A stretch of DNA of 6,422 nt, from the NCBI GenBank assembly GCA_029548715.1, contig JAKPMW010000221.1, positions 1 through 6,422 on the forward strand, read 5' to 3'. The notes below the pieces were generated by a model. The model searched no databases and was not told the origin of the DNA. It worked only from the letters and a program-made list of their open reading frames with translations. Positions 1 to 5,818 of this stretch are shown here, one piece after another; positions within the stretch are counted from its first letter, which is position 1, and the number at the start of each line of letters is the position of its first letter. A program made the translations under genes and the position numbers. This DNA comes from Spirochaetota bacterium (GTDB lineage: Bacteria > Spirochaetota > JAGLSM01 > JAKPMW01).

Positions 1-809
1 GCCACAAGTTCCTTCCGGCCGGCAACAAAGGCCATGCGCCAGCCGGTCATGTTGAAGGCCTTGGAGAGGGAGTGGATCTCGAGCCCGACCTCCTTGGCCC
101 CGGGGATCGAGAGGAACGAGAGCGGCTTGCGTCCGTAGACCAGGGCGGCATAGGCCGCATCATGAATGATCACGATATTGTTTTTTTGCGCAAAATCCAC
201 GACAGAACGGAAAAATTCTTCGCTCGCCCCGCGACCGGCCGGGTTGTTGGGATAATTGAGCACGAGGACCTTGGCCCGCTTGAGAATCTCCGCCGGGATC
301 GCTGTCAGGTCGGGCAAAAACCCGCGCTCGGCCACCAGCGGGAGATTGTAGACCTCGCCCCCAAGGTATTTTGTGTATGTCCCAAACACCGGATAGCCGG
401 GGACGGTCATCAGGGCCACATCACCCGGATTGATCAGGACGTGGGGCAGCATGGCCAAAGAAGGCTTTGAACCGATCGAATGCAGGATCTCGGTCGCGGG
501 ATCGATCCCCGTCACGCCGAAGACACGCTCCAGCCAGAGGGCCGCCGCATCCTGAAACTCACGGATTCCGTTGTCCGCATACCCGCGGTTGGCCGGATCA
601 CGGGCCTCGACCGCAAGCGTATCGATGACAAGATCATCGGCCCGCTCGTCCGGTTCACCAACCCCCATGTCGAGCAGCTCGACACCCGGGTGTTCCTGCA
701 TGGCCGCACGCTTGGCCCGCTTGATTTTTTCGAATTTGTAGATCGTTGTATCCTTGCCGAAATTCTTTCCGCCGATGCGCTGGGCAAAGACATCCTCAAC
801 TGAAAACAT
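1..809 (-). CDS. dapL: LL-diaminopimelate aminotransferase, 3' end beyond window
   Basis: A PLP-dependent class I/II aminotransferase, read by translating the minus strand from the ATG at 809-807; 269 codons are present and the C-terminal part lies outside. DapL converts tetrahydrodipicolinate plus glutamate to LL-diaminopimelate and 2-oxoglutarate in one cytoplasmic step, bypassing the succinylase/acetylase routes to lysine and peptidoglycan DAP. The N-terminus (MFSVEDVFAQRIGGKNFGKD, then TTIYKFEKIKRAKR, residues 1-34) is what I associate with DapL proteins. Also visible are DMGVGEPD (47-54), NYPNNPAG (185-192), HDAAY with the PLP-pyridine Asp217, and SLSKAFNMTGWR with the Schiff-base Lys at about 250. 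AGGAG lies six bases upstream of the ATG. The TPR gene ends 78 nt upstream on the same strand with no convincing terminator between them, so co-transcription is likely. A generic aspartate-type aminotransferase is the main alternative. Confidence 0.85.
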   Translation of the reverse strand, partial: MFSVEDVFAQRIGGKNFGKDTTIYKFEKIKRAKRAAMQEHPGVELLDMGVGEPDERADDLVIDTLAVEARDPANRGYADNGIREFQDAAALWLERVFGVTGIDPATEILHSIGSKPSLAMLPHVLINPGDVALMTVPGYPVFGTYTKYLGGEVYNLPLVAERGFLPDLTAIPAEILKRAKVLVLNYPNNPAGRGASEEFFRSVVDFAQKNNIVIIHDAAYAALVYGRKPLSFLSIPGAKEVGLEIHSLSKAFNMTGWRMAFVAGRKELV

Positions 810-887
810 GCCGCACTCCTCGCTTGATCATTGTTCACCAAAAAAAGCTGTCGCTGGAATAGCGGATAAAATATACGCTCCGGGCCT

Positions 888-1769
888 TCAGGGCTGACGC
901 CTTTTCCGCCGGGGGGAAGGCTTTTCCCAGGTCCGGGCATACAGCTCGCGGCACTCATTTGAGGGTGCAAGCGCAAGGGCCTTGCGAAAAGCCTGCTCTG
1001 CATCGCGGGATTCTCCGGCCTCACGCAGTATGCCGGCACGCAAGAAACGGGCATAGCTTCTGAAGTAGCGTTCCTTGCGGGGAACACGCCTCGTGCCCCA
1101 CGAGAGCCAGGCGTTTGCCGCCTCAAACTGCCTCATCTTCCAGAGGATATGCCCCATGATGATCGCAATCCTGGGCGAAGACTCCAGCGAAAAACCGCTC
1201 TCGGCCATGTCCAGTGCATGCTCCAGGCCGGTCCCAAGCTGGGCATGGGCCTCAGCCGTATAGGCCAGCCAGTTGGCACGCATTCCGCCGGGATAGTGCT
1301 CATCCATCGACTCAAGCGAGAGTGTTGCCAGGGCCTCCCCCCCACGAAAAAGCGCCAGAAGCACAAGCCCCTTGTTAAGGCTGACCATGGACTGCAGCGT
1401 ATCCGGGATGTTCCGGGAATCAATCTCTTCCAGTGCTGCCAGCGCCTCTTCAAAGCGCCCAAGCCCGAACAGAAAATAGGCATGCTGGTATAAAAACTGC
1501 TCGCGTCCGGGTATATCCCGCCCCATCCCCTCAAGGACGTTTCCGGTCAGGCGGGCACCGGGACCATACAATCCGAAAAACGCGTAGAGAGGCAGGCGAA
1601 ACAGCATGATGGCGATCCCGCCAAGGAGGCAGAGGACAAGAGTCGTCAGGAGGGCAGCTGTTCCGAGACTGCCATCCTCAACCATCCCCATCACAAGCAC
1701 GGCCAGTCCAAGTCCCGCCCCGAGCAAGACCAGACGCACAAGGGCCGCAGGATCAAAACGCAGTCTCAC
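888..1769 (-). CDS. Membrane-anchored TPR-like protein of unknown function
   Basis: A 293-residue protein I do not recognise by name. Two hydrophobic segments (about 11-30 and 37-57) form an N-terminal hairpin; the Arg-rich N-terminus suggests both ends face the cytoplasm. The rest (about 90-275) is helical with TPR-like pairs: FLYQHAYFLFGLGRFEEALAALEE near 92-115 and, most typical, AGESRDAEQAFRKALALAPS near 251-270. TPR repeats usually mediate protein contacts; no catalytic motif is seen. The C-terminus is strongly basic (PSPRRKRRQP). The start is a GTG whose last two bases lie in the stop codon of the putative hydrolase gene (GTGA overlap), with GGAGG about ten bases upstream, so translation is probably coupled. 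This supports a shared process with the hydrolase, though which one cannot be read from sequence. Confidence 0.8.
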   Translation of the reverse strand: MRLRFDPAALVRLVLLGAGLGLAVLVMGMVEDGSLGTAALLTTLVLCLLGGIAIMLFRLPLYAFFGLYGPGARLTGNVLEGMGRDIPGREQFLYQHAYFLFGLGRFEEALAALEEIDSRNIPDTLQSMVSLNKGLVLLALFRGGEALATLSLESMDEHYPGGMRANWLAYTAEAHAQLGTGLEHALDMAESGFSLESSPRIAIIMGHILWKMRQFEAANAWLSWGTRRVPRKERYFRSYARFLRAGILREAGESRDAEQAFRKALALAPSNECRELYARTWEKPSPRRKRRQP

Positions 1770-2896
1770 GCGCGTCCGCCCTCCGTCCGTTTCCGGGGAG
1801 GTGCGGCCTTTTTCGCGTCAGGCTGGACTGCCGCATTCTGTGCCTCCCGGGCAACCGCAGCCCGGGCCGCCTCGATACCCGGGATCGGCCGGCCTCCTGC
1901 CATCAGGCTCAGGGCCTGCCAGGTCGGTTCGTAGTTTTGCGCCGCATTCCAGACGATCCAGCCACCAATCTTCGCATCGGTACAGGCCTGCATCTGGTGG
2001 GCGATATAGACCGGCAGGGAGAGCCCTGACGGCCCGACCCGCATCTCGAATCCCTGGATGTACATGGCAAGCTGGGCCTTTTTGAGACGGTCACGGGCAG
2101 CCACCGAACTCTTGTAGAGCGTGTAGTAGGGATTGGCGATCATGTAGGCACTCCAGGTGTAGTGCGAGGGATAGGCCATTGGAAGAATGACATCCACCGC
2201 ATTGTCCAGTCCCTCAAGACGCTGTCCGATGGGGTCATGCCTGTTGAGGGCTACCCTGCCAAAGACATCAGCCGAGACAATGACGCCCTTCTGGGCAAGT
2301 TCCTTCCGCGCATTCGAAAGGAATCCCTCCACCATGCGGTAGCGCTCATCCTGCCCGACATGGCGCAACCGGCCCGAATCCTCAAAGCGGATATAGTCGA
2401 ACTGGATTTCGCGAAACCCGAGACTGACAGCCTTGCGCGCCAAGGCCATCCGCTCGGCGATCAGGCTCTGGGGGACAGGGTACTCCTTGAGTCCATAGGG
2501 GAAAACCACGATCCGGGCAACGGGCCAGATCCCGTTTGAGAGACAGAGCGCAATGTTTTGCGCCGGAATCTCGCCGGGCCTGAAATAGACCGCATCCTGC
2601 ATGTCAAGCACAAGGGTATTGAGTTTGTGCTGTCTGGCCCTGGTCACATACTCCGCCAGGACCTTGGTGGTGCGGGCACTGTAATTATGGAGATAAATCC
2701 CCCTGTATTCAGCCGGACGCCGGACTTCAGTCCGGGAAGGAGGAACAGCGCCGGCAGGTTCGCCTGCGGCCGGCCGAACCGGGGGTGTCCCGCCCTGGAG
2801 GGAATCATGGTACTCGCTGTAAATCATGAAATTGAGGAAAAAGCAGCACGCGGTCACAAGAATCGCCAGATAGCGCATCCCGGGAATGGTCTTCAT
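1766..2896 (-). CDS. Putative glycoside hydrolase, DUF4015 type, membrane-anchored
   Basis: A 376-residue protein with one hydrophobic N-terminal segment (about 8-26), either an uncleaved anchor or a signal peptide, then a Pro/Ala-rich linker (about 35-62). A TIM-barrel-like domain (about 64-335) resembles the DUF4015 family of putative glycosyl hydrolases: RGIYLHNYSA (65-74), LNTLVLDMQD (92-101), VARIVVF (126-132), REIQFDYIRF (162-171), SADVFG (208-213), PMAYPSHY (239-246), IQGFE (280-284) and GGWIVWNA (311-318). Acidic residues D167, D210 and E283 could be catalytic, by analogy only; substrate and activity are unknown. Location is probably the periplasmic face of the inner membrane or beyond. 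The C-terminal tail is Lys/Arg/Ala-rich. The ATG has AGGA nine bases upstream. It is probably first in a unit with the TPR gene (four-base overlap) and perhaps dapL. Family call fairly sure, function not. Confidence 0.8.
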   Translation of the reverse strand: MKTIPGMRYLAILVTACCFFLNFMIYSEYHDSLQGGTPPVRPAAGEPAGAVPPSRTEVRRPAEYRGIYLHNYSARTTKVLAEYVTRARQHKLNTLVLDMQDAVYFRPGEIPAQNIALCLSNGIWPVARIVVFPYGLKEYPVPQSLIAERMALARKAVSLGFREIQFDYIRFEDSGRLRHVGQDERYRMVEGFLSNARKELAQKGVIVSADVFGRVALNRHDPIGQRLEGLDNAVDVILPMAYPSHYTWSAYMIANPYYTLYKSSVAARDRLKKAQLAMYIQGFEMRVGPSGLSLPVYIAHQMQACTDAKIGGWIVWNAAQNYEPTWQALSLMAGGRPIPGIEAARAAVAREAQNAAVQPDAKKAAPPRKRTEGGRA

Positions 2897-2917
2897 CTAC
2901 AAGCATCCTGTCGTGGT

Positions 2918-2948
2918 ATTCTGATTGTTCTGTCTACTATCGTCACAA
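2918..2948 (-). promoter_or_regulatory. Weak candidate promoter for the hydrolase-TPR(-dapL) unit
   Basis: On the minus strand TTGTGA (2948-2943) and CAGAAT (2923-2918) are separated by 19 bases, each matching four of six sigma-70 consensus positions except TTGTGA, whose first three and last bases agree. It lies between the ilvE terminator and the hydrolase ATG, where a promoter is required. The spacer is long and the boxes are weak. Confidence 0.25.
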
Positions 2949-2980
2949 GCGGGATGCGCCTGGACGGAACCGCCGCACCC

Positions 2981-3007
2981 AAAAAGGCAGGGAGGCGTCA
3001 GCCTCCC
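2981..3007 (-). terminator. Rho-independent terminator after ilvE
   Basis: On the minus strand a perfect 7-bp stem, GGGAGGC / GCCTCCC, closes a TGAC tetraloop (3007-2990), followed by TGCC and five T (2985-2981). It lies 84-110 nt past the ilvE stop codon, in the right orientation to end that transcript, and upstream of the hydrolase gene. This marks ilvE and the hydrolase unit as separate transcripts. Confidence 0.75.
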
Positions 3008-3044
3008 CCTCGCCATGACACTCTCGTCAATTAGTACGGTCAGC
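3008..3044 (-). other. Short stretch resembling a 23S/5S rRNA operon tail (possible remnant)
   Basis: Within the 194-bp gap between ilvE and the hydrolase gene, the minus strand reads GCTGACCGTACTAAT (3044-3030), then TGACGAGAG, then TGTCATGGCGAGGGGG up to the terminator stem. The first part resembles the conserved 3' end of 23S rRNA (from memory GCTGACYGRTACTAAT followed by GAUCGAG-like bases); the second faintly resembles the 5' region of 5S rRNA. The match is short and gapped, and no complete rRNA is present. It may be chance. The same stretch also contains one arm of an inverted repeat, ACGGTC (3036-3041) with GACCGT (3061-3066). Confidence 0.2.
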
Positions 3045-3090
3045 AAACCTGATCAGCGCGGACCGTCAGCCCTTTCAGGACCAAGGGCCC

Positions 3091-4008
3091 TTACAGGACC
3101 GTAAGCCAGCCGAACTCGTCGGGAAGATTGCCCTCGGTGATCCCGAAGAATTTTTCCTGGAGCCTTTTGGTGACAGGCCCGCGCACGCCACTCCCGATGG
3201 TGATCTTGTCCACCATGGTGACAGGCGTGATCTCGGCGGCCGTCCCGGTCATGAAGATCTCGTCAGCCGTATACAGGGCTTCCCGCTGGAGCTGATGCTG
3301 TTCAACTTCAATGCCCAGACTGCGGGCGATCTGAAACACGCTGTGGCGCGTGATCCCCGGCAGGAGGGCACTCGATGAGGGGGGCGTATAGAGCTTGCCA
3401 CCGATCACGACAAAGATGTTTTCGCCCGAGCCTTCTGAAACGTAACCGTTGATGTCGAGCGCTATTCCCTCGGCGTACCCGTTTTCAAGTGCCTCCAGCT
3501 TGATGAGCTGGCTGTTCATGTAATTGGCGCCAACCTTGGCCATCGTGGGGAAGGTATCAGGAGCAGCCCGCCGCCAGGAAGAGACACAGACGCTAACGCC
3601 CTTTTCGAGCGCTTCGGGCCCCAGGTACTTGCCCCAGTCCCAGGCGGCCACCGAGACATGGACCGGGCACTTTGAAGGATTGACGCCCAGCTCACCAAAC
3701 CCGCGGAAAACGAAGGGACGGATATAGGCCTGCTCGAGCTTGTTGGCGCGCAGGGTCTCAAGGACAGCCTCTTCCACCTGCGGAATGGTAAACGGAACAG
3801 GCATGCGGTAGATCTTGCACGAGTCAAACAGGCGCTTGATGTGATCATGCAGGCGCATGACCCCCGAGCCGGTTTTGGTCTTGTAGCAGCGGACCCCCTC
3901 AAACGCGCTTGTCCCGTAATGCACAACATGGGAAAGAACGTGTGTCGAAGCCTTGTCCCAGTCAACCAGTGCCCCATCCAGCCAGATCTTGTCAGCCTTG
4001 AACGCCAT
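3091..4008 (-). CDS. ilvE: Branched-chain amino acid aminotransferase
   Basis: A 305-residue class IV (fold type IV) PLP aminotransferase, about the length of E. coli IlvE. It interconverts valine, leucine and isoleucine with their 2-oxo acids using glutamate/2-oxoglutarate, the last step of branched-chain synthesis, in the cytoplasm. Visible signatures: YGTSAFEGVR (31-40), RLHDHIKRLFDS (52-63), RPFVFRG (97-103), the PLP lysine in PTMAKVGANY (Lys158, equivalent to E. coli Lys159), EGIALDINGYVSEGSGEN (180-197) with the conserved Glu192, LPGITR (216-221), and MTGTAAEITPV (253-263). No key residue is missing. The ATG has GAGG eight bases upstream. It appears monocistronic: a terminator follows, and a divergent GGDEF-PilZ gene starts 200 bp away. 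D-amino acid aminotransferase and aminodeoxychorismate lyase share the fold but fit these motifs less well. Confidence 0.95.
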   Translation of the reverse strand: MAFKADKIWLDGALVDWDKASTHVLSHVVHYGTSAFEGVRCYKTKTGSGVMRLHDHIKRLFDSCKIYRMPVPFTIPQVEEAVLETLRANKLEQAYIRPFVFRGFGELGVNPSKCPVHVSVAAWDWGKYLGPEALEKGVSVCVSSWRRAAPDTFPTMAKVGANYMNSQLIKLEALENGYAEGIALDINGYVSEGSGENIFVVIGGKLYTPPSSSALLPGITRHSVFQIARSLGIEVEQHQLQREALYTADEIFMTGTAAEITPVTMVDKITIGSGVRGPVTKRLQEKFFGITEGNLPDEFGWLTVL

Positions 4009-4074
4009 ACCGTCACCCTCAAAAGGAATTTCGTCTAAATATGCTTCCCGGAGTGGCTGGCGGGCAAGTGCGCA

Positions 4075-4103
4075 GGAAACAATCCCGGATTCTCATTGTT
4101 TCC
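4075..4103. repeat. Perfect 9-bp inverted repeat, possible operator
   Basis: GGAAACAAT (4075-4083) and ATTGTTTCC (4095-4103) form a perfect inverted repeat around an 11-base centre, between the divergent ilvE and GGDEF-PilZ genes. No T-run follows on either strand, so a terminator is unlikely. The right arm overlaps the candidate ilvE -10 box, as expected for a repressor site. A second small dyad, CTTCG-GG-CGAAG (4105-4116), adjoins it. The binding factor is unknown. Confidence 0.5.
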
Positions 4104-4123
4104 CCTTCGGGCGAAGTCATCAA
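4095..4123 (-). promoter_or_regulatory. Candidate sigma-70-like promoter for ilvE
   Basis: On the minus strand TTGATG (4123-4118) and AACAAT (4100-4095) are 17 bases apart; each matches four of six consensus positions. Transcription would start near 4088 and give a leader of about 80 nt. The -10 box lies inside the inverted repeat. A second option nearer the gene is TTGCCC with CATATT, 18 bases apart. Neither is strong. Confidence 0.3.
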
Positions 4124-4147
4124 TACCAACCGTTTTCTGCCTGCCGC

Positions 4148-4176
4148 TGGACGCACCCGCCCTTTCGTGATACACT
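4148..4176 (+). promoter_or_regulatory. Candidate sigma-70-like promoter for the GGDEF-PilZ gene
   Basis: TGGACG (4148-4153) and TACACT (4171-4176) are separated by exactly 17 bases, each matching four of six consensus positions. The predicted start near 4183 leaves a short leader of about 25 nt carrying AGGAG (4197-4201), seven bases before the ATG. Position and spacing are good; the boxes are only moderate. Confidence 0.4.
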
Positions 4177-4208
4177 CATCAAATGAAGCATGATTCAGGA
4201 GTATATCC

Positions 4209-5408
4209 ATGGAAAACAGTCTGACGGGCCTGCAGGAAGCCGTCATCCAGTTTCTGACTGAAGACGGATACAACCGGAAATTCTTTCTCAGCCAGATCGA
4301 CGAGCTGGTCGCCAGCGATGCCGAACACTTCTTTTCAAAAATGCTGGCCATCTTTGTCCATCTCGAGTTCGACGAAGAGGAAGCCAAGCTGCACTGGGAA
4401 CGCATCATGCTCAACTGCCGCCAGCTCTCACTTCAGACCGGACGCGAGGTAGGCCTGCGGGTTGCCATCCTCGACTATTTTCTCAATATCAACCGCCTGC
4501 TCAACAACCCGATGCTCGTCGAGATCCACCTCTTCAAGCAGACCGAGCGGCTGGCAATGACGGACGGACTGACCGGCCTCTTCAACCAGCGCTATTTCGA
4601 TATCAATCTGGGCAAGGAAGTCCGCCGGGCACTGCGCTATCGCAAGGACCTTTCGGTCGCCATCATCGATCTGGACAACTTCAAGCAGCTCAACGATACG
4701 CGGGGCCACGTCTTCGGTGATCTGGTCCTCAAGCGCTTCGGTGAAATACTCATGTCAACCAGTCGCGAAGAAGATATCGTCTGCCGCTACGGGGGAGAGG
4801 AATTTGTCCTCCTCCTCCCCGAGGTGAGCACCTCCGGGACCATTCACCTTCTTGAACGGGTCCGCGAAAAACTCCACAGCACCCCGTTTTTCAGCGAACA
4901 CCGGATCACATTCAGCGCCGGAGTGGCCTGCTTTCCCACTCATTACGACGAGGAGGACGCGCTCTCCATCGTGCGGGCAGCGGACCGGGCACTGTATCAG
5001 GCCAAGTACGAAGGCAAGGACCGGATCATCGAGTATTTTGCCGAAAAACGCCGCCACACCCGCTTCAAGCAAAGCTGGCGCATCTCGTGGGAACGGGTCA
5101 ACGCAGGCTCACAGGAACCGGCAAGCAGGGATTCGATCATCACCCAAAACGTCTCCCTGGGCGGGGTGCGCTTTGAAAGCAGCGACTGGCTCTCGCTGGA
5201 CGAGGACCTTCTGGTCAGCATATCCCAAAGCGGTGAACACGATTCCGGCGGAATCGCCATCCGCATCCCGGGCCGCGTCATCTGGACACGGCGGCTCTCG
5301 GAAAACAGGCTGGCCTACGGTGTCGCCTTCCTCGACCTGAATCCCGATCAGCGGCAGCACCTGGGCGGCGCCCTGCCGGTTTCCCGCTTTCTCAACGACA
5401 TGCCATAA
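4209..5408 (+). CDS. Diguanylate cyclase with C-terminal PilZ domain
   Basis: A 399-residue soluble protein with three parts. Residues 1-112 are a helical N-terminal region I do not recognise, with no membrane segment. A complete GGDEF domain spans about 113-278: MTDGLTGLFNQRYF (117-130), IIDLDNFKQLND with metal-site Asp154, GHVFGD (166-171), active-site GGEEF (195-199) and, five residues before it, the inhibitory-site RxxD as REED (186-189). A PilZ domain follows (about 279-390), with RxxxR at R281-R285 and NxSxxG as NVSLGG (314-319). From family knowledge it should condense two GTP to c-di-GMP, be inhibited by product at the I-site, and bind product in PilZ. All ligand residues are present, so activity is expected but not shown. 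AGGAG lies seven bases before the ATG. It diverges from ilvE. PilZ may act as an output or local sensor for motility, adhesion or exopolysaccharide. Confidence 0.92.
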   Translation: MENSLTGLQEAVIQFLTEDGYNRKFFLSQIDELVASDAEHFFSKMLAIFVHLEFDEEEAKLHWERIMLNCRQLSLQTGREVGLRVAILDYFLNINRLLNNPMLVEIHLFKQTERLAMTDGLTGLFNQRYFDINLGKEVRRALRYRKDLSVAIIDLDNFKQLNDTRGHVFGDLVLKRFGEILMSTSREEDIVCRYGGEEFVLLLPEVSTSGTIHLLERVREKLHSTPFFSEHRITFSAGVACFPTHYDEEDALSIVRAADRALYQAKYEGKDRIIEYFAEKRRHTRFKQSWRISWERVNAGSQEPASRDSIITQNVSLGGVRFESSDWLSLDEDLLVSISQSGEHDSGGIAIRIPGRVIWTRRLSENRLAYGVAFLDLNPDQRQHLGGALPVSRFLNDMP

Positions 5409-5417
5409 CGCAGTGCC

Positions 5418-5481
5418 GACCAGCCACAGTCACAAGCTCCCGGGACAGGGAATGGCTCGCTGGTCCTTTTGGAGTGTTTTT
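5418..5481 (+). terminator. Possible imperfect terminator after the GGDEF-PilZ gene
   Basis: GACCAGC (5418-5424) pairs perfectly with GCTGGTC (5459-5465), ten bases past the stop codon, followed by CTTTT and a second T-run (5477-5481). The 34-base loop contains a small TCCC/GGGA dyad. Position and T-runs suit termination, but the loop is long and the first T-run is only four. Confidence 0.35.
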
Positions 5482-5512
5482 GGGTATGGCGTCCTGAATT
5501 TTTCCGCTACCC
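5482..5512 (+). repeat. Interrupted stem-loop GGGTA...TACCC
   Basis: GGGTA (5482-5486) pairs with TACCC (5508-5512), and after a two-base bulge GCG (5489-5491) pairs with CGC (5505-5507), leaving a loop rich in T. It directly follows the candidate terminator. No function is assigned. Confidence 0.3.
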
Positions 5513-5526
5513 TGCCACTGGTCCGG

Positions 5527-5599
5527 CGGGGCTGGCTTGCACATTCACAATGGGTTCGAGTCGCCAGCTTGCCCCGTATCCTGCACATTCTCAGCCCCG
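5527..5599 (+). repeat. Two mutually exclusive inverted repeats upstream of fumC
   Basis: The segment CGGGGCTGGC (5527-5536) can form a bulged 10-bp stem with GCCAGC (5563-5568) plus CCCG (5573-5576). Alternatively its first eight bases pair perfectly with CAGCCCCG (5592-5599). Both cannot form at once, a layout seen in attenuators and riboswitches. No known riboswitch core is recognised, and the element lies 220 bases from fumC. Confidence 0.35.
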
Positions 5600-5750
5600 G
5601 CTGGCGCACCGCCTGTGTCGCCCTCCTCGATGTCGAAGGACCCGAGTGCAATCCCGGCGAAGATCCCGAAGGGATATTGTGCGACTGCCCAAATTTTACG
5701 CATCATGCAGACGTTTGCCGGGTCGCAACACCAACCTGCCCTGCCCGCCC

Positions 5751-5779
5751 TTGTGTACTGCCGGGAACTATGATAGACT
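5751..5779 (+). promoter_or_regulatory. Candidate promoter for fumC
   Basis: TTGTGT (5751-5756) and TAGACT (5774-5779) are 17 bases apart. An overlapping TATGAT (5769-5774) matches five of six -10 positions but lacks a good -35 box. Either gives a leader of about 30-40 nt before the GTG. The -35 is weak. Confidence 0.35.
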
Positions 5780-5818
5780 GCCCATCTCGGTGCAGAACAC
5801 AAGACGGGAGAAGAAGTA

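Larger units (their letters stand above)
5409..5818. other. Gene-free, hairpin-rich intergenic region
   Basis: About 410 bases between the GGDEF-PilZ stop and the fumC start. Open frames cross it on both strands, but none has a good ribosome binding site or a recognisable domain. Its dyads are 5418-5465, 5482-5512, 5527-5576 with alternative partner 5592-5599, and ATCCC-GAA-GGGAT (5663-5675). A 9-base direct repeat, TGCACATTC, occurs at 5538-5546 and 5582-5590. It could hold a terminator, a non-coding RNA, a long fumC leader or a decayed gene. The sequence does not decide. Confidence 0.6.

Noticed and set aside
840..864. Possible terminator between the TPR gene and dapL on the minus strand
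   Set aside because: Only a 4-bp stem (CGCT/AGCG) is seen, and five other bases separate it from the seven-T run. Too weak to break the unit.
512..1126. 204-residue minus-strand frame overlapping dapL and the TPR gene
   Set aside because: It is out of phase with both dapL, which has clear aminotransferase motifs, and the TPR gene. Its sequence is Arg/Ser/Pro-rich shadow translation.
2558..3034. Plus-strand frame across the hydrolase start and the ilvE-hydrolase gap
   Set aside because: It is antisense to the hydrolase coding sequence with no domain, and it runs through the ilvE terminator.
3516..4022. 168-residue minus-strand frame overlapping ilvE
   Set aside because: It is a +1/-1 shadow of ilvE; all conserved aminotransferase motifs are in the ilvE frame.
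5546..5570. tRNA T-arm-like sequence GGGTTCGAGTC
   Set aside because: The flanking bases do not form a T-stem (only two of five pairs), and no matching acceptor, D or anticodon arms are present on either strand.
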